Source: an uncultured Alphaproteobacteria bacterium (GTDB taxonomy: Bacteria > Pseudomonadota > Alphaproteobacteria > Rhodobacterales > Rhodobacteraceae). From it: DNA of 64,000 bases. Position 1 is the first letter of the stretch; each line of letters begins with the position of its first letter. Positions 1 through 13,448 of the stretch are shown here, in pieces. Location: positions 62,001 through 126,000 of the forward strand of contig CACNDI010000003.1 of assembly GCA_902619165.1 (NCBI GenBank), in the 5' to 3' direction. Below the pieces are notes generated by a model. That model was given only the letters and a program-made list of their open reading frames with translations, did not search any database and had not been told where the DNA came from. The translations under genes and the position numbers were made by a program.

Positions 1-1482
1 AACCTGAGGCGCGCCTATATTTGCTTCAACTTTGAACTCTCTCTTTAGCCTATCAACTAGAATATCTAGATGTAGTTCACCCATGCCTTTCATTATTGTC
101 TGCCCAGACTCTAGATCCGTTTCAACTCTAAAAGATGGATCTTCTGCAGCCAATCTCTGCAGCCCAGCTGACATTTTCTCTTGGTCATTCTTAGTTTTGG
201 GTTCAACTGCAATCTCGATTACAGGATCTGGAAACGTCATGGTTTCCAAAACAACCGGTTTAACTGTGTCGCATATAGTGTCTCCTGTTGTTGTGTCTTT
301 TAGGCCCGCTAGAGCAATTATGTCACCAGCATAGGCTTCATCAATCTCTTCTCTATTATTAGAGTGCATCATCATCATACGCCCAACACGTTCCTTTTTA
401 CCTTTTGTAGAATTTAAAAAACTATCTCCTTTTTTTATTACCCCCGAATATATGCGTGTAAAGGTTAGTGATCCAACAAATGGATCGTTCATTATCTTAA
501 ATGCTAGTCCAGAAAAAGGCTGACTATCGTCTGCTGATCTCTCTATATCTCTAACTTCGTTTTCGTCCCCTGGCTTAAATCCCATGTATGCAGGTACGTC
601 TAAAGGGCCAGGCAAATAGTCAATAACTGCATTTAGCAAAGGCTGCACTCCCTTGTTCTTAAAGGCAGATCCACAAAGGACGGGCACAAAAGCCATACTG
701 AGAGTACCTTTTCGCAAAAGATCTCGCAGGGTCAATTCACTTGGCTCTTCTCCTTCAAGATATTGTTCCATTACCGCATCATCCATCTCCACAGCTATTT
801 CAATCATCTCTCCCCTGTACTTTTCAGCAGTTTCGATCAAATCAGGTCTAATATCTTGACATGTCCAACTGGCTCCCAGATCTTCTCCAGCCCAGGTCCA
901 TTCCTTCATAGTGACAAGGTCAATTATTCCTTCTAGATTAGTTTCTGAACCAATGGGTAATTGTATCGGACATGGAGTAGCCCCTGTTCTATCTTTTATC
1001 ATTTTCACACACTGAAAGTAGTCAGCGCCTATCTTGTCCATTTTGTTCACAAACACTATTCGGGGGACTTTGTATCTATCGGCCTGTCTCCATACAGTCT
1101 CAGTCTGAGGCTCGACTCCAGCGTTGGCATCCAATACACAAACTGCTCCATCCAAAACAGCAAGGGATCTTTCAACTTCTATCGTAAAGTCAACGTGCCC
1201 CGGAGTATCAATTATATTAAACCGATGTTTTGGCGATAGTGGCTTTTCACCATCCTCTGTTCTCTCCCAAAATGTTGTTGTAGCAGCTGAGGTAATCGTT
1301 ATTCCTCTTTCTTGTTCCTGCTCCATCCAATCCATTGTTGCGGCTCCGTCGTGAACTTCTCCGATCTTATGAGACTTTCCCGTGTAGTAGAGTATTCTCT
1401 CGGTACATGTAGTCTTTCCGGCATCAATATGAGCCATGATACCGAAGTTTCTGTAAAGATTTAAAGTATATTCTCTAGACAT
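1..1482 (-). CDS. fusA: Elongation factor G, N-terminal 494 residues (cut by left edge)
   Basis: EF-G is the translocation GTPase that moves tRNAs and mRNA through the ribosome. The minus-strand frame is open from the ATG at 1482 to the window edge. It reads the G1 loop AHIDAGKTT close to the N-terminus, then a switch I ending in RGITITSAA, the G3 motif DTPGHVDF and the G4 motif NKMDK, followed by the domain II region. EF-G is about 690-700 residues, so roughly the last 200 residues lie outside the window. A GGAAGAG Shine-Dalgarno sequence precedes the start. The gene sits 16 bases after rpsG in the usual str operon order rpsL-rpsG-fusA, so tuf may follow beyond the edge. Identification is secure; the plus-strand ORFs listed here are shadows. 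Confidence 0.97.
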   Translation of the reverse strand, partial: MSREYTLNLYRNFGIMAHIDAGKTTCTERILYYTGKSHKIGEVHDGAATMDWMEQEQERGITITSAATTTFWERTEDGEKPLSPKHRFNIIDTPGHVDFTIEVERSLAVLDGAVCVLDANAGVEPQTETVWRQADRYKVPRIVFVNKMDKIGADYFQCVKMIKDRTGATPCPIQLPIGSETNLEGIIDLVTMKEWTWAGEDLGASWTCQDIRPDLIETAEKYRGEMIEIAVEMDDAVMEQYLEGEEPSELTLRDLLRKGTLSMAFVPVLCGSAFKNKGVQPLLNAVIDYLPGPLDVPAYMGFKPGDENEVRDIERSADDSQPFSGLAFKIMNDPFVGSLTFTRIYSGVIKKGDSFLNSTKGKKERVGRMMMMHSNNREEIDEAYAGDIIALAGLKDTTTGDTICDTVKPVVLETMTFPDPVIEIAVEPKTKNDQEKMSAGLQRLAAEDPSFRVETDLESGQTIMKGMGELHLDILVDRLKREFKVEANIGAPQV

Positions 1483-1498
1483 ATTTATTTCTCTTCCG

Positions 1499-2352
<854 letters not shown>

Positions 2353-2479
2353 TTTGCCCTTTACCTTCCCTAAAATGGGTCGACTAAGACCCTTTTTCAC
2401 AATGCAGAGGATTAAGTAATACGTAATCTTGCGTTTTAAATTTTTGAATGTTTAATTACATACTCAATGAATTTGCGCG

Positions 2480-2508
2480 AATTTATAAACTTAATTCGTG
2501 ACTGTCAA
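2480..2508 (-). promoter_or_regulatory. Candidate sigma-70 promoter of the rpsL-rpsG-fusA operon
   Basis: On the minus strand a perfect TTGACA (2508-2503) is followed after 17 bases by TAAATT (2485-2480). It lies in the 204-base gap between the end of rpoC and the S12 start and would give a 5' leader of roughly 120 bases. Consensus match and spacing are good, but this is motif reading only. The presence of a promoter here fits rpoBC and str being separate transcription units. Confidence 0.55.
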
Positions 2509-2556
2509 TACCAAATACGACTAAACTTGCGTTGTGTGACTTTTATATCTTCCAAT

Positions 2557-5500
2557 TCAAGTTTTTTCTACATCATCGCTAGTATCTACAACCTCTTCTC
2601 CAAGATTTTCTGCCTGAGAACGCTCATTTAGGATTTGTAAATCACGCATAGCAGCGACTTTTCTTATATCTCTTGCTGAACCTCCAGTTCCTGCTGGGAT
2701 TAGCCTCCCTACTATAACGTTCTCTTTTAGGCCTATAAGCTTGTCTTTTTTACCTTGGGTTGATGCTTCCGTTAACACTCTAGTTGTTTCTTGGAACGAT
2801 GCAGCAGATATAAAACTCCTTGTCTGCAAACTTGCTTTAGTAATCCCCAATAGGACTGGCCCGCCTTTGGCTGGCTGCAAGCCTTGTTCTATAGCTTTTT
2901 CATTCGCCTCTAAAAACTCTGATTTATCAACCTGTTCACCTTTGAGCAGTATAGTTCCCCCACTATCTGTTATTTCCCATTTTTGAAGCATTTGTCTGAC
3001 AATGACTTCTATATGCTTATCGTTTATCTTCACACCTTGTAGTCTGTATACATCCTGAACTTCATTGATCATATATTCGGCCAGAGCTTCTACACCCATT
3101 ATTGTTAAAATGTCGTGTGGAGCGGGGTTACCATCCATTATATATTCACCCTTCCTTACGAAATCTCCCTCTTGAACAGGTACGTGTTTTCCTTTTGGAA
3201 CAGTATACTCAACTGCTTCGTCATCATTTCCATCAGGCACAACAGCAATAATTCTTTTGTTTTTGTAATCTTTTCCAAAACGCACATATCCGTCTTTCTC
3301 AGCGATTATAGCATGATCTTTTGGTCTTCGAGCTTCAAACAGCTCTGCAACCCTGGGCAAACCACCAGTAATGTCTTTAGTCTTTGCTCCCTCCCTAGGG
3401 ATTCTTGCTAATACATCCCCTGGTAGGATTTCAGATCCATCTTCAACTGACATAATAGCATCAACTGACATTGGATGAACAGCAGGATTACCATTTTCAA
3501 GCTTGACCGGCTCACCAGTCTCTTTGTCCATTATTATAATTTCTGGTTGCAACGAACTACCTTTAGAAGAGGTTCTCCAATCTGAAACTATTTTTTGTGA
3601 AATTCCTGTGGCGTCGTCGACATCTTCCCTCACTGACACCCCTGGTATCAAATCAGCGAATTTTACGATTCCACCTCTTTCAGCGATTATAGGAAGCGTA
3701 TATGGATCCCACTCAAATAACTTCTCACCTGCAGATATTTTTTGCTTCTCTTTGACATAAAGCTTAGTCCCGTATGAAAGCCTATGAGAGCTAAGAGTAA
3801 CACCCTTCTCATTATTTATTAAAAGCTCCATACTACGACTAGTTACAATTTCTTCACCTTGTCCGTTAGAAAGAATATTGGCACTTTTAAACTCTACTAC
3901 CCCACTATGATTGGATTGCATAAATGACTGTGATCCTCCCTGCGCGATGCCCCCTATGTGGAAAGTTCTCATAGTAAGCTGCGTTCCCGGCTCACCGATT
4001 GATTGAGCAGCAATAATGCCAACAGCTTCTCCAGGATTTACTGGTGTTCCTCTAGCCAAGTCTCTTCCGTAGCAGGTGGCGCATATCCCGTCTTCAGCTT
4101 CACAGGTAAGAGGTGAACGTATTTGTACAGTCGTGATCTCAGCTTTTTCGATCAAATCAGCAATGCGCTCGTCTATCATCGAGCCTTTGCTGCATATCAC
4201 ACTATCATCTGATAGATTTTTTATATCCTCGGCTGCTACCCTACCTAAAATCCGCTCGGACAAAGTGGCCACTACTTCGCCATCACTGACTGCTGCCTCA
4301 CACTTGATCGATGTTTCTGTTCCGCAGTCATTTATTCTAACTATACAGTCTTGAGCAACATCGACTAAACGTCGCGTCAAATATCCTGAATTAGCGGTTT
4401 TTAAAGCTGTGTCAGCAAGGCCCTTGCGCGCTCCATGTGTCGAGTTAAAATACTCTAAAACAGATAAACCTTCCTTAAAATTTGCTATTATTGGTGTTTC
4501 GATAATAGCTCCAGATGGTTTTGCCATAAGACCACGCATACCACCCAATTGCTTCATTTGAGCGGGTGAACCTCGAGCACCTGAATGCGCCATCATGTAA
4601 ACCGAATTAGGCTCTAATTCAGATCCATCATCATTTTTCTTGGTGGACGAAATATCAGCCATCATTGCGTCGGCGACCAAATCTGAACATTTTGACCATG
4701 CATCTACTACCTTATTATACTTTTCACCTTGTGTAATCAGACCGTCCATATATTGTCTTTCAAAATCTTTAACTTGATCTCTTGTTTCGTTTACAAAATC
4801 CCATTTTGTCTCGGGAATAACCATATCATCTTTGCCAAAAGATATTCCAGCTCTGAATGCCTCATGGAACCCAAGTTGCATAATTTGATCACAAAAAATG
4901 ACAGACTCCTTTTGCCCGCAATGCCTGTAAACGGTATCGATAACTTCTCCAACCTCTTTCTTCCTCAGAAGTCGGTTTACAATCTCAAATGGTGCTTTAT
5001 GGTTCTTTGGTAGTAATGCCCCAAGTCTAAGCCTACCGGGAGTAGTCTCGAATCTTTTGAAAAATGTTTCGCCCTCACTATCTATTTGAGCGACCTTTGC
5101 TATGATCTTTGAGTGCATATTGACGACACGTGCTTCAAGAGCATGTTCAACCTCGTCCACAGACGAGAAGATCATTCCTTCACCTATTTGCCCTTCTCTC
5201 ATTAAAGAAATGTAATATAGCCCTAGAACCATATCTTGGGAGGGTACTATAATTGGCTTACCGTTGGCAGGAGACAGTACATTATTCGTTGACATCATTA
5301 AAACACGAGCCTCAAGCTGCGCCTCTAAACTTAAAGGCACGTGAACAGCCATCTGATCACCATCAAAGTCCGCGTTAAAAGCTGAACACACCAAGGGATG
5401 TAGGTTTATCGCTTTTCCTTCAATTAGTACCGGTTCAAATGCCTGTATTCCAAGTCTATGTAGAGTTGGTGCGCGATTTAAAAGCACTGGATGCTCTCGA

Positions 5501-6753
5501 ATTACTTCTTCTAATATATCCCAAACTTCTGGTCTTTCTCTTTCCACCATTTTTTTTGCTTGTTTTACTGTAGAGGAAAGGCCACGGGCTTCTAGTTTTG
5601 AGTAAATGAATGGCTTAAAAAGCTCAAGAGCCATCTTTTTTGGCAGTCCACACTGATGTAGTTTTAACCCAGGCCCAGTAACAATTACCGAACGACCCGA
5701 AAAGTCAACTCGCTTCCCTAAAAGGTTCTGCCTAAAACGACCTTGCTTTCCTTTAAGCATATCGGAAAGGGATTTCAAGGGCCTTTTGTTCCCTCCAGTA
5801 ATTACTCGCCCACGCCGTCCATTATCAAAAAGAGCATCAACTGACTCTTGAAGCATTCTTTTCTCATTTCTAATAATGATATCAGGTGCTTTCAATTCCA
5901 TTAACCTTTTTAACCTGTTGTTTCTGTTAATAACCCTCCTGTAAAGGTCATTTAGATCTGATGTCGCAAACCTTCCGCCGTCCAATGGGACCAAAGGTCT
6001 GAGCTCAGGCGGAATGACTGGGATTACTGTCATAATCATCCATTCGGGCTTGTTAGAGCTTTCTCTAAAATTTTCAACAAGCTTCAGTCTCTTTATTATC
6101 TTTTTTGGCTTAAGTTCACCTGTTGCCTCTTTAAGCTCTTCTCTAAGTTTCTCAGCCTCCGTGTCAACGTCAATTGCCATCAGCATTTCCCTGATTGCTT
6201 CGGCTCCAATACCTGCTTGAAAAGCATCCAAGCCATATTGATCTTGCGCATCTATATATTCTTCCTCTGAAAGTAATTGCCCTGCCTTCAAGTCGGTCAA
6301 CCCGGGCTCGATCACTACATATTGCTCAAAGTATAGTATCCTTTCTAAATCCCGTAGGGTCATGTCCAGCATCAACCCAATTCTAGACGGGAGAGATTTT
6401 AAGAACCAAATATGTGCAACGGGAGAAGCAAGTTCAATATGACCCATTCTCTCTCGTCTTACTTTTTGCAGAGTTACTTCAACCCCGCACTTTTCGCACG
6501 TTACGCCTCTATACTTCATTCTTTTGTACTTACCACAGAGACACTCGTAGTCTTTGACTGGCCCAAATATTCTTGAACAAAACAAGCCATCTCTTTCAGG
6601 CTTGAAAGTACGATAATTTATAGTTTCAGGTTTTTTTATTTCACCAAAAGACCAACTCAATATTCTCTCAGGTGAGGCAATAGATATTCTTATCTCATCG
6701 AAGGCCTTGAGTGATTGTGGTTTGCCAAACGGATTCGTTATTTCTTTATTCAT
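2557..6753 (-). CDS. rpoC: RNA polymerase beta' subunit
   Basis: Beta' carries the catalytic Mg site and clamp of RNA polymerase. The 1398-residue product is the normal alphaproteobacterial length. The N-terminal zinc site shows Cys71, Cys73, Cys86 and Cys89 (CLCG and CEKCG). The catalytic NADFDGD motif lies near residue 460, and the second zinc region (CEAEDG, CATC) near residue 890. The trigger-loop/bridge region includes [15 protein letters not shown]. The gene follows rpoB by 43 bases and must be cotranscribed with it. The tail is acidic and ends EKT. No insertion or deletion stands out. Many plus-strand ORFs over this gene are shadows. Confidence 0.99.
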   Translation of the reverse strand: MNKEITNPFGKPQSLKAFDEIRISIASPERILSWSFGEIKKPETINYRTFKPERDGLFCSRIFGPVKDYECLCGKYKRMKYRGVTCEKCGVEVTLQKVRRERMGHIELASPVAHIWFLKSLPSRIGLMLDMTLRDLERILYFEQYVVIEPGLTDLKAGQLLSEEEYIDAQDQYGLDAFQAGIGAEAIREMLMAIDVDTEAEKLREELKEATGELKPKKIIKRLKLVENFRESSNKPEWMIMTVIPVIPPELRPLVPLDGGRFATSDLNDLYRRVINRNNRLKRLMELKAPDIIIRNEKRMLQESVDALFDNGRRGRVITGGNKRPLKSLSDMLKGKQGRFRQNLLGKRVDFSGRSVIVTGPGLKLHQCGLPKKMALELFKPFIYSKLEARGLSSTVKQAKKMVERERPEVWDILEEVIREHPVLLNRAPTLHRLGIQAFEPVLIEGKAINLHPLVCSAFNADFDGDQMAVHVPLSLEAQLEARVLMMSTNNVLSPANGKPIIVPSQDMVLGLYYISLMREGQIGEGMIFSSVDEVEHALEARVVNMHSKIIAKVAQIDSEGETFFKRFETTPGRLRLGALLPKNHKAPFEIVNRLLRKKEVGEVIDTVYRHCGQKESVIFCDQIMQLGFHEAFRAGISFGKDDMVIPETKWDFVNETRDQVKDFERQYMDGLITQGEKYNKVVDAWSKCSDLVADAMMADISSTKKNDDGSELEPNSVYMMAHSGARGSPAQMKQLGGMRGLMAKPSGAIIETPIIANFKEGLSVLEYFNSTHGARKGLADTALKTANSGYLTRRLVDVAQDCIVRINDCGTETSIKCEAAVSDGEVVATLSERILGRVAAEDIKNLSDDSVICSKGSMIDERIADLIEKAEITTVQIRSPLTCEAEDGICATCYGRDLARGTPVNPGEAVGIIAAQSIGEPGTQLTMRTFHIGGIAQGGSQSFMQSNHSGVVEFKSANILSNGQGEEIVTSRSMELLINNEKGVTLSSHRLSYGTKLYVKEKQKISAGEKLFEWDPYTLPIIAERGGIVKFADLIPGVSVREDVDDATGISQKIVSDWRTSSKGSSLQPEIIIMDKETGEPVKLENGNPAVHPMSVDAIMSVEDGSEILPGDVLARIPREGAKTKDITGGLPRVAELFEARRPKDHAIIAEKDGYVRFGKDYKNKRIIAVVPDGNDDEAVEYTVPKGKHVPVQEGDFVRKGEYIMDGNPAPHDILTIMGVEALAEYMINEVQDVYRLQGVKINDKHIEVIVRQMLQKWEITDSGGTILLKGEQVDKSEFLEANEKAIEQGLQPAKGGPVLLGITKASLQTRSFISAASFQETTRVLTEASTQGKKDKLIGLKENVIVGRLIPAGTGGSARDIRKVAAMRDLQILNERSQAENLGEEVVDTSDDVEKT

Positions 6754-6796
6754 TTTTACATCCTATAAAATATTCAAATTTGCATCTAGCAAACAA

Positions 6797-9700
6797 CTAA
6801 TTAATTTCATCATCTAACAGCTCTATGTTGAGGCCCAGAGATCTAATTTCTTTTACCAGAACATTAAACGATTCTGGAATACCAGCTTCAAAATTATCCT
6901 CTCCTTTAACTATACTTTCGTAGACCTTTGTTCTACCAGCCACATCATCAGATTTAACAGTTAACATCTCTTGAAGAGAGTATGCTGCCCCATACGCTTC
7001 TAAGGCCCAAACTTCCATTTCACCAAACCTTTGACCTCCAAATTGCGCCTTGCCCCCCAACGGTTGCTGTGTAACTAAACTATATGGACCGGTAGATCTC
7101 GCATGGATTTTCTCGTCTACCAAATGGTGTAGCTTAAGAATATATTTAACACCAACAGTAACTGGTCTCGCGAATTGCTCTCCTGTCCTCCCATCGAAAA
7201 GAATTGACTGAGCACTTTCGTCTAAACCAGCCCTGCTAAGCGCCTCAGTAACGTCACTTTCTTTCGCTCCATCAAATACAGGAGTGGCAATAGGAACTCC
7301 CTTTTTAACATTGCCCGCTACGGTGAGCAAATTTTCTGCGGACAACCCTTTAATTTGTTTTTTAAAGTCATCACTGCCATAAGCATTTGACAATGCATTT
7401 TCTAAAATTTTCTGATCATTGCTTTTTTTAAACTCAGAAATTGCATTGTTGATAGATTCCCCTAATGATTTTGCAGCCCATCCCATGTGAGTTTCAAGAA
7501 TTTGACCAACGTTCATTCTGCTTGGCACTCCAAGTGGATTTAACACAAGATCTACCGTTGTCCCATCTTCTAAAAAGGGCATATCCTCCTCGGGTACAAC
7601 TTTCGATATAACACCCTTATTCCCATGCCTTCCCGCCATCTTGTCACCTGGTTGAAGCTTTCGTTTGACAGCCACAAACACCTTAACCATTTTCATTACG
7701 CCGGGTGGCAAGTCATCTCCTCTTCTTACCTTTTCAACTTTGTCTTGATAAGAATCGTTTGCAATCTGTTTTTGTTTCTCAAATTGCTCTTGTAACGCTT
7801 CCATTTTTTTGGCATCACTTTCTGTCTCCAAAGAAAATTTCCACCACAGCCCCTTGGACAAACTGTCTAATATTTCTTGAGTTATCTTTGACCCCTTAAC
7901 AGCTCCTTTAGGCCCATCATTTATTTTCTTACCGACTAATAGATCGTTTAATCTCGAATATATATTCCTTTCCAATATCTCTAATCCATCGTCTCTATCT
8001 TTGCTTAATCGCTCTATTTCATGTCTCTCATTCTGCAAAGCACGCTCATCTTTTTCTATTCCATGCCTGTTGAAAACTCTTACCTCTACAATCGTCCCGT
8101 GATCTCCTGGACCCATTCTGAGAGATGTATCTCTTACATCTGAAGCTTTCTCACCGAATATAGCTCTAAGGAGTTTTTCCTCAGGTGTCATTGGGCTTTC
8201 TCCCTTTGGAGTAATCTTACCGACTAGTATGTCACCTGGTCCAACCTCTGCTCCAATGTAGACAATACCAGCTTCATCCAAATTTCTTAAAGAATCTTCG
8301 CCCACATTTGGTATGTCTCTGGTAATTTCTTCTGGACCTAGCTTTGTATCTCTAGCAGCGACTTCAAATTCTTCAATATGAACCGATGTAAACACGTCAT
8401 CTTTGACTAGCCTTTCGGAAATTAAAATTGAATCCTCATAGTTATAGCCGTTCCATGGCATAAAGGCGACTAACACATTCTTTCCCAATGCCAGCTCACC
8501 CATGTCGGTAGAGGGACCATCCGCTATAACCTCTCCTTTCAAGACATAATCACCTTTTTTCACCAATGGTCGCTGATTGATACAAGTATTTTGATTAGAT
8601 CTTTGAAACTTTCTCAACCTGTAAATATCCACTCCATGATCACCTAGATCCACTTCATCTGTAACTCTTACCACAATTCTCATTGCATCCACCTGGTCAA
8701 TCACTCCAGAGCGTTTTGCTACAATTGCAGCACCAGAGTCCTTTGCAACAATTGATTCCATTCCGGTTCCAACAAAAGGTGCCTCTGCAGTTAACAAAGG
8801 GACAGCTTGCCTTTGCATATTTGACCCCATTAATGCCCTGTTAGCATCGTCATTTTCCAAAAAAGGGATTAATGAGGCTGCCACAGATACTAACTGTTTA
8901 GGTGAAACATCAATATAATCAACTGACGCAGACGGATATAACATATAATCTCCGAACCTACGAGTTGATACTAATTCATTCTCAAACGCATCATCTTTGT
9001 TAAGTTTTGCATTAGCCTGCGCAATTGTATACTTCATCTCCTCTGTTGCCGACATGTACACCACATCGTCGGTAACCTTTCCATTCTCTACTCGCCTGTA
9101 GGGTGTTTCAATAAACCCGTATTTATTTACTTTCGCGAACGAAGCTAATGAATTGATCAATCCTATATTTGGGCCCTCTGGAGTTTCAATTGGACAAACT
9201 CTTCCATAATGAGTTGGATGAACATCCCTTACCTCAAATCCTGCCCTGTCCCGGGTTAAACCTCCAGGACCAAGGGCAGAAAGACGTCTCTTATGAGTTA
9301 CCTCAGATAATGGATTGGTTTGATCCATGAATTGTGACAATTGGCTGGATCCAAAAAATTCTTTTACAGCTGCAGCTGCAGGTTTAGCATTAATAAGATC
9401 TTGAGGCATCACAGTGTCAATCTCTACAGAAGACATTCGCTCTCTAATGGCTCTTTCCATTCTAAGCAAACCAACCCTGTACTGATTTTCCATCAGCTCT
9501 CCCACAGATCTAACTCTTCTATTTCCCAGGTGATCTATATCATCAATTTCACCCTTACCATCCTTCAATTCTACCAGAGCCCTTATTACTGCAACAATGT
9601 CTTCCTTTCTCAGTATGCGCGTTGTGTCTGGTGCATCGAGATCAAGACGCATATTTAATTTAACTCTTCCCACAGCAGAAAGGTCATATCTCTCTTCGTC

Positions 9701-10933
9701 AAAAAAGAGGGACGTAAATAAATCTGCAGCTGCTTCTATTGTCGGCGGTTCTCCAGGTCTCATCACTTTGTATATGTCTTCTAGCGCCATCTGGCGATTA
9801 AAGTTCTTGTCTGAAACCATTGTGTTTCTGAGATATGGACCAACATTTACATGATCGATGTCCAGTGTTTGTACTTCAGTCACTCCATTATCAAAGAGCG
9901 TTTTTAAATTACCGCCAGTTATGGAGCCACCTTGCCGATCAAAATCACAAGTTATCTCTTCACCGGCCTCCAACCATATCTCTCCAGTTTTCTCATTAAT
10001 GATGTCACTTGATGCAAACCTTCCAATTATGGATTCAAACGGCACTAAAATCTCTTTAACAGAGTTGGATAGTTCCATTTCCTTAACAAATCTTGGAGTT
10101 ATCTTTTTTCCTGCCTCTGCGATCACCTTACCTGTTTTAGAATCAACTAAGTCAAATGCTGGTTTAACTCCCCTAAATCGTGATGGGTAAAAGGGAGTCG
10201 ACCATTTGTTGCCTTCAACTAGGCGATACTTTACTTGCTGATAATAAGTCTCGCAGATATCTTCTTGACTTAAACCTAATGCAAAAAGCAACGTTGAGAC
10301 CGGAATTTTTCTTCTACGATCTATTCTTACATACACCAAGTCTTTGGCATCAAACTCAAAATCAAGCCAAGAACCTCTGTAAGGAATAATACGACTAGTA
10401 AAAAGTATTTTACCAGAAGAATGCGTCTTACCTTTATCATTATCAAAAAATACCCCAGGCGATCTGTGCATCTGGGAAACAACAACCCTTTCCGTACCAT
10501 TGACTAGGAATGTCCCGTTAGGAGTCATGAGGGGAATGTCACCCATGTATACATCCTGCTCTTTTATTCCTTTGACAGACTTTGCCTGACTTACTTCATC
10601 AATCTCAAACACTATTAGACGCAACTTAACCTTTAAGGGAGCACCAAAAGTGAGGTCTCTTTGATGACACTCTTCCAGATCATATTTCGGTTTTTCTAAC
10701 TCGTATGAAACAAACTCCAATACGGCGGTCTCATTGAAGTCGGTTATTGGAAATATTGACTCAAACGCACCTCTCAAGCCCTCTCCTTTTAAAGGCTCGG
10801 AGCCCTCTCCAGAGTTCAGAAATAAGTCGTATGATGACTTTTGAACTTCAATGAGGTTAGGCATCTCTGCAACCTCCCTAATCTTGCCAAAGTATTTTCT
10901 TATCCGGCTTTTTGTAAAAACATCTTTGCTCAT
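6797..10933 (-). CDS. rpoB: RNA polymerase beta subunit
   Basis: Beta forms the other half of the polymerase active-site cleft and the rifampicin pocket. The product is 1378 residues, as expected in alphaproteobacteria. It carries the rifampicin region [15 protein letters not shown], then [13 protein letters not shown], and the conserved C-terminal stretch [19 protein letters not shown]. The [17 protein letters not shown] segment is also standard. It starts with ATG and lies 154 bases downstream of rplL, across a gap with a hairpin that may be a processing site. DQTN in place of the E. coli DQNN is common among alphaproteobacteria as I recall and is not evidence of resistance. Confidence 0.99.
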   Translation of the reverse strand: MSKDVFTKSRIRKYFGKIREVAEMPNLIEVQKSSYDLFLNSGEGSEPLKGEGLRGAFESIFPITDFNETAVLEFVSYELEKPKYDLEECHQRDLTFGAPLKVKLRLIVFEIDEVSQAKSVKGIKEQDVYMGDIPLMTPNGTFLVNGTERVVVSQMHRSPGVFFDNDKGKTHSSGKILFTSRIIPYRGSWLDFEFDAKDLVYVRIDRRRKIPVSTLLFALGLSQEDICETYYQQVKYRLVEGNKWSTPFYPSRFRGVKPAFDLVDSKTGKVIAEAGKKITPRFVKEMELSNSVKEILVPFESIIGRFASSDIINEKTGEIWLEAGEEITCDFDRQGGSITGGNLKTLFDNGVTEVQTLDIDHVNVGPYLRNTMVSDKNFNRQMALEDIYKVMRPGEPPTIEAAADLFTSLFFDEERYDLSAVGRVKLNMRLDLDAPDTTRILRKEDIVAVIRALVELKDGKGEIDDIDHLGNRRVRSVGELMENQYRVGLLRMERAIRERMSSVEIDTVMPQDLINAKPAAAAVKEFFGSSQLSQFMDQTNPLSEVTHKRRLSALGPGGLTRDRAGFEVRDVHPTHYGRVCPIETPEGPNIGLINSLASFAKVNKYGFIETPYRRVENGKVTDDVVYMSATEEMKYTIAQANAKLNKDDAFENELVSTRRFGDYMLYPSASVDYIDVSPKQLVSVAASLIPFLENDDANRALMGSNMQRQAVPLLTAEAPFVGTGMESIVAKDSGAAIVAKRSGVIDQVDAMRIVVRVTDEVDLGDHGVDIYRLRKFQRSNQNTCINQRPLVKKGDYVLKGEVIADGPSTDMGELALGKNVLVAFMPWNGYNYEDSILISERLVKDDVFTSVHIEEFEVAARDTKLGPEEITRDIPNVGEDSLRNLDEAGIVYIGAEVGPGDILVGKITPKGESPMTPEEKLLRAIFGEKASDVRDTSLRMGPGDHGTIVEVRVFNRHGIEKDERALQNERHEIERLSKDRDDGLEILERNIYSRLNDLLVGKKINDGPKGAVKGSKITQEILDSLSKGLWWKFSLETESDAKKMEALQEQFEKQKQIANDSYQDKVEKVRRGDDLPPGVMKMVKVFVAVKRKLQPGDKMAGRHGNKGVISKVVPEEDMPFLEDGTTVDLVLNPLGVPSRMNVGQILETHMGWAAKSLGESINNAISEFKKSNDQKILENALSNAYGSDDFKKQIKGLSAENLLTVAGNVKKGVPIATPVFDGAKESDVTEALSRAGLDESAQSILFDGRTGEQFARPVTVGVKYILKLHHLVDEKIHARSTGPYSLVTQQPLGGKAQFGGQRFGEMEVWALEAYGAAYSLQEMLTVKSDDVAGRTKVYESIVKGEDNFEAGIPESFNVLVKEIRSLGLNIELLDDEIN

Positions 10934-11009
10934 GGAAACCTCTGATCTTTGTTTTTTTGATCTGAACGGGAAATTAGACCACTAAATGTCAAAAGCTCTT
11001 CCAATTCAT

Positions 11010-11026
11010 GTGCTCTCCCAAAGCAC
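11010..11026 (-). promoter_or_regulatory. Hairpin in the rplL-rpoB spacer, possible processing or attenuation site
   Basis: Within the 154-base gap between rplL and rpoB the bases GTGCT and AGCAC form a 5-bp stem around a 7-base loop. In E. coli the corresponding gap holds an attenuator and an RNase III site that set the ratio of L7/L12 to polymerase. The position is suggestive, but the stem is short and no U-tract follows it, so the role is inferred. Confidence 0.3.
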
Positions 11027-11087
11027 GCCCGAAAAGAGATTAAGTGTTTGTGATAGGTTACTGAAGTTTGCATCTTTGGTATCAACC

Positions 11088-11483
11088 TTAAGACAGTTCG
11101 ACTTCAGCTCCAGCCTCCTCCAGTTTCTTTTTAATTTCTTCAGCCTCATCTTTTGGCACGCCTTCTTTAACGGCTTTGCCTCCGGCTTCGACAAGGTCTT
11201 TAGCCTCCTTTAGGCCTAGTCCTGTTATTGTTCTAACTTCTTTTATAACGTTAATCTTTTTATCACCAGCTGCTTTTAGAACCACATTGAATTCACTTTT
11301 TTCATCTCCACCCGGAGCCGCATCAGCCCCACCGGGCCCACCTGCAGCTGCTCCTGCTACCATTACTGCACCACCAGCAGCAGGCTCAATCCCGTATTCA
11401 TCCTTGAGTATATTTTTCAACTCAACCGCATCCACGAGGGACAGCTTGGAAATATCTTCCGCAAGTTTTTTTAAATCAGCCAT
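11088..11483 (-). CDS. rplL: 50S ribosomal protein L7/L12
   Basis: L7/L12 forms the ribosomal stalk that recruits and activates translational GTPases. The ORF track starts at 11498, but the family starts [11 protein letters not shown], which is the ATG at 11483 with GGGTGA eight bases upstream; the product is then 131 residues. The layout is classical: an N-terminal dimerisation domain (about residues 1-35), a flexible Ala/Gly-rich hinge (about 36-60) and a C-terminal domain with [20 protein letters not shown]. It follows rplJ by 49 bases and is expected to be cotranscribed with it. Confidence 0.97.
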   Translation of the reverse strand: MADLKKLAEDISKLSLVDAVELKNILKDEYGIEPAAGGAVMVAGAAAGGPGGADAAPGGDEKSEFNVVLKAAGDKKINVIKEVRTITGLGLKEAKDLVEAGGKAVKEGVPKDEAEEIKKKLEEAGAEVELS

Positions 11484-11532
11484 TATTTTTTCACCCATTT
11501 CAATTTATCTAAAGTTAAAGGAAAAACTATAA

Positions 11533-12039
11533 CTAGTCTCCCCCAATATTTTCTAAAACGCCTGCGATTGCTGAAGCTGGACCGGTAACGTTTGCCGCCA
11601 AACTGCCTCCCGGTGCTGTAAGAAGAGCACTGATACTGGACAAAACTTCGTCCCTTGAAGGTAGCTTTGAGACTTCATTTACACCATTCAAGTCCAATAT
11701 CTTTTTACCCATAGCTCCGCCAACAATTTTGAGATTTTCGTTGCTTTTTGCGAATTCAACAGATATCTTTGCTGCCGTCACTGGGTCTTCTGAATACAAT
11801 AACACTATCTGGTCGACCAGCAAATGCTTCATGCCCTCAGGTGGGGACTTATCTATAGCGATGCGTGCCAACCTGTTTTTTGCCACCCTAACATTTGCGC
11901 TATTTTCCCGCATTTTATTTCTAAGGACTGACATTTCAGCAACAGTAATACCAGCATACTTAGCAGCAACTATTATTCCAGAATGCTTAAAAACATCCTT
12001 TAACTCACTTACTACCTGTTCTTTTCTAGCTCTATCCAA
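11533..12039 (-). CDS. rplJ: 50S ribosomal protein L10
   Basis: L10 anchors L7/L12 dimers to 23S rRNA. The 168-residue product begins MDRARKEQVVSEL from a TTG codon with an upstream GGAGTGGAA sequence, as is typical of alphaproteobacterial L10. It has the RVAKNRLARIA region that contacts rRNA and a C-terminal helix (residues about 135-168) for stalk binding. A 236-base untranslated region precedes it. In other bacteria the L10-L7/L12 complex binds such a leader to repress rplJL, so autogenous control is likely. The weak TTG start may add to that control. Confidence 0.96.
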   Translation of the reverse strand: MDRARKEQVVSELKDVFKHSGIIVAAKYAGITVAEMSVLRNKMRENSANVRVAKNRLARIAIDKSPPEGMKHLLVDQIVLLYSEDPVTAAKISVEFAKSNENLKIVGGAMGKKILDLNGVNEVSKLPSRDEVLSSISALLTAPGGSLAANVTGPASAIAGVLENIGGD

Positions 12040-12275
12040 CTATTCCACTCCAACGTTTGCGCCTTTCACAGTATTTACTGCTTGAGGCTAAAAAAGGATT
12101 GCTCCTTTAACAAAACAGGTAGGTGAGATTCACTATATAAAAATAGTTTCAAAACATATCTACCTGTCTCAGGCAGGATTTACACTCTTAGAAACCCACC
12201 GTCTTCGACATAGCATTAGCCTTAGTTCAACTAACACTATTAAAGATGCACGTGTTTCTCAACTCATGCATATTA
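12040..12275 (-). promoter_or_regulatory. Putative L10 leader upstream of rplJ
   Basis: This 236-base gap is the largest in the ribosomal block and falls where the L10(L12)4 autoregulatory leader lies in other proteobacteria. ACAGGTAG (12115-12122) and CTACCTGT (12160-12167) form a perfect 8-bp stem enclosing a 37-base internal part. GGAGCAATCC and a T6 run follow on the minus strand. I could not confirm the conserved internal loop by eye. The call rests on position plus the long-range stem. Confidence 0.5.
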
Positions 12276-12971
12276 TCAGCTGGCAAATTGGCTGCTGTCT
12301 AAAGTAACGCTTGGCCCCATAGTCGAGCTCACTGAGATCCTTTTCAAATACGAACCTTTTGCTCCTGCCGGTTTTGCCTTATTTACTGATTCGATAAATG
12401 CTGTAATATTTTCCGAAATTTTTTGTTTGTCAAATGATACTTTGCCTAAGCCTGCTTGGACAACCCCAGATTTTTCCACTTTAAACTGCACTTCTCCAGA
12501 TTTGGCCAACCTTACAGCCTTTTCTACATCCACCGTAACGGTACCTACTTTCGGGTTTGGCATCAAATTTCTTGGTCCAAGCACTTTGCCTAATCTTCCA
12601 ACAATTGCCATCATATCAGGCGTTGCAATGCAGCGATCAAAGTCGATCGCCCCTCCCTGAATCGCCTCCATTAAATCTTCTGCACCAACTATATCTGCTC
12701 CAGCTTTTTTTGCTTCCTCAGCTTTTTCACCTTTAGCAAATACAGCTACCCGCATATTTTTTCCATTGCCATGAGGTAAAGCACATACTCCTCTAACCAT
12801 TTGATCCGCATGCTTTGGATCAACACCAAGATTAATTGCGATGTCTACTGTTTCGTCAAATTTCGCAGAAGCGTTATTTTTGACTAAATTTACAGCCTCA
12901 TCTAGACTGAGATCATGCTTGCCTTCGAATGCTTTCTTAGCGTTTGTAAAGTTTTTTCCTGTTTTCGCCAT
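12276..12971 (-). CDS. rplA: 50S ribosomal protein L1
   Basis: L1 forms the mobile stalk at the ribosomal E site and in many bacteria represses its own operon. The ORF track starts at 12992, but the family begins MAKTGKNF, giving an ATG at 12971 and 231 residues with GGGGATCTAAAG upstream. The conserved signature [14 protein letters not shown] is present around residue 130, and the alternating two-domain layout is intact. The chosen start leaves a short gap after rplK. It is translated in the order rplK-rplA, then the L10 leader and rplJ-rplL. Confidence 0.97.
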   Translation of the reverse strand: MAKTGKNFTNAKKAFEGKHDLSLDEAVNLVKNNASAKFDETVDIAINLGVDPKHADQMVRGVCALPHGNGKNMRVAVFAKGEKAEEAKKAGADIVGAEDLMEAIQGGAIDFDRCIATPDMMAIVGRLGKVLGPRNLMPNPKVGTVTVDVEKAVRLAKSGEVQFKVEKSGVVQAGLGKVSFDKQKISENITAFIESVNKAKPAGAKGSYLKRISVSSTMGPSVTLDSSQFAS

Positions 12972-12988
12972 TTCTTTAGATCCCCTAT

Positions 12989-13417
12989 TCAATCCTTAAC
13001 TTCAATACCCATAGATCTTGCTGAGCCCATTATTATTTGCATTGCGCCGTCGATATCATTTGCGTTCAGATCCTTCATTTTTGACTGGGCAATCTCTCTG
13101 ACTTGTTTAGATGTAACAGTGCCTGCAGTTTCCTTTCCAGCTGTAGAAGAACCGGCCTTCAAACCAGATGCCTTTTTCAAAAAAAATGAAGCTGGCGGGG
13201 TTTTTATATCCATAGAGAATGACTTATCCACATAATAAGTAATGACTGTTGGGCAGGGCGCGCCTGGCTCCATGTCCTGCGTGTTAGCGTTAAATGCTTT
13301 ACAAAATTCCATAATATTAAGTCCCCGTTGCCCTAGCGCTGGGCCTACAGGGGGCGATGGATTGGCTTTTCCCGCTGGTATTTGCAGTTTTAAGTAACCT
13401 TCTATTTTTTTTGCCAT
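12989..13417 (-). CDS. rplK: 50S ribosomal protein L11
   Basis: L11 organises the GTPase-associated centre of 23S rRNA and is needed for stringent factor activation. The 142-residue product shows the N-terminal [17 protein letters not shown](R)G segment, with prolines that contact release factors and EF-G, and the C-terminal rRNA-binding domain ending SARSMGIEV. Length and start ([12 protein letters not shown]) are standard. It lies between nusG (31 bases upstream) and rplA. Confidence 0.98.
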   Translation of the reverse strand: MAKKIEGYLKLQIPAGKANPSPPVGPALGQRGLNIMEFCKAFNANTQDMEPGAPCPTVITYYVDKSFSMDIKTPPASFFLKKASGLKAGSSTAGKETAGTVTSKQVREIAQSKMKDLNANDIDGAMQIIMGSARSMGIEVKD

Positions 13418-13448
13418 CTACTATTTTCCTCTTTAATACATTTTAATA

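Noticed and set aside
2428-2533. Direct repeat CTTGCGTT at 2428 and 2526
   Set aside because: Eight bases in an AT-rich gap, no further extension; chance is sufficient.
9320-9370. DQTN in the RpoB rifampicin region as a resistance change
   Set aside because: Thr at this position is common in alphaproteobacteria as I know them and no classical resistance residue is altered.
9341-10389. Series of plus-strand ORFs opposite rpoB (9341-9658, 9597-9854, 9858-10190, 10180-10389)
   Set aside because: All lie antisense to a conserved full-length rpoB, lack family similarity and ribosome sites, and look like shadows.
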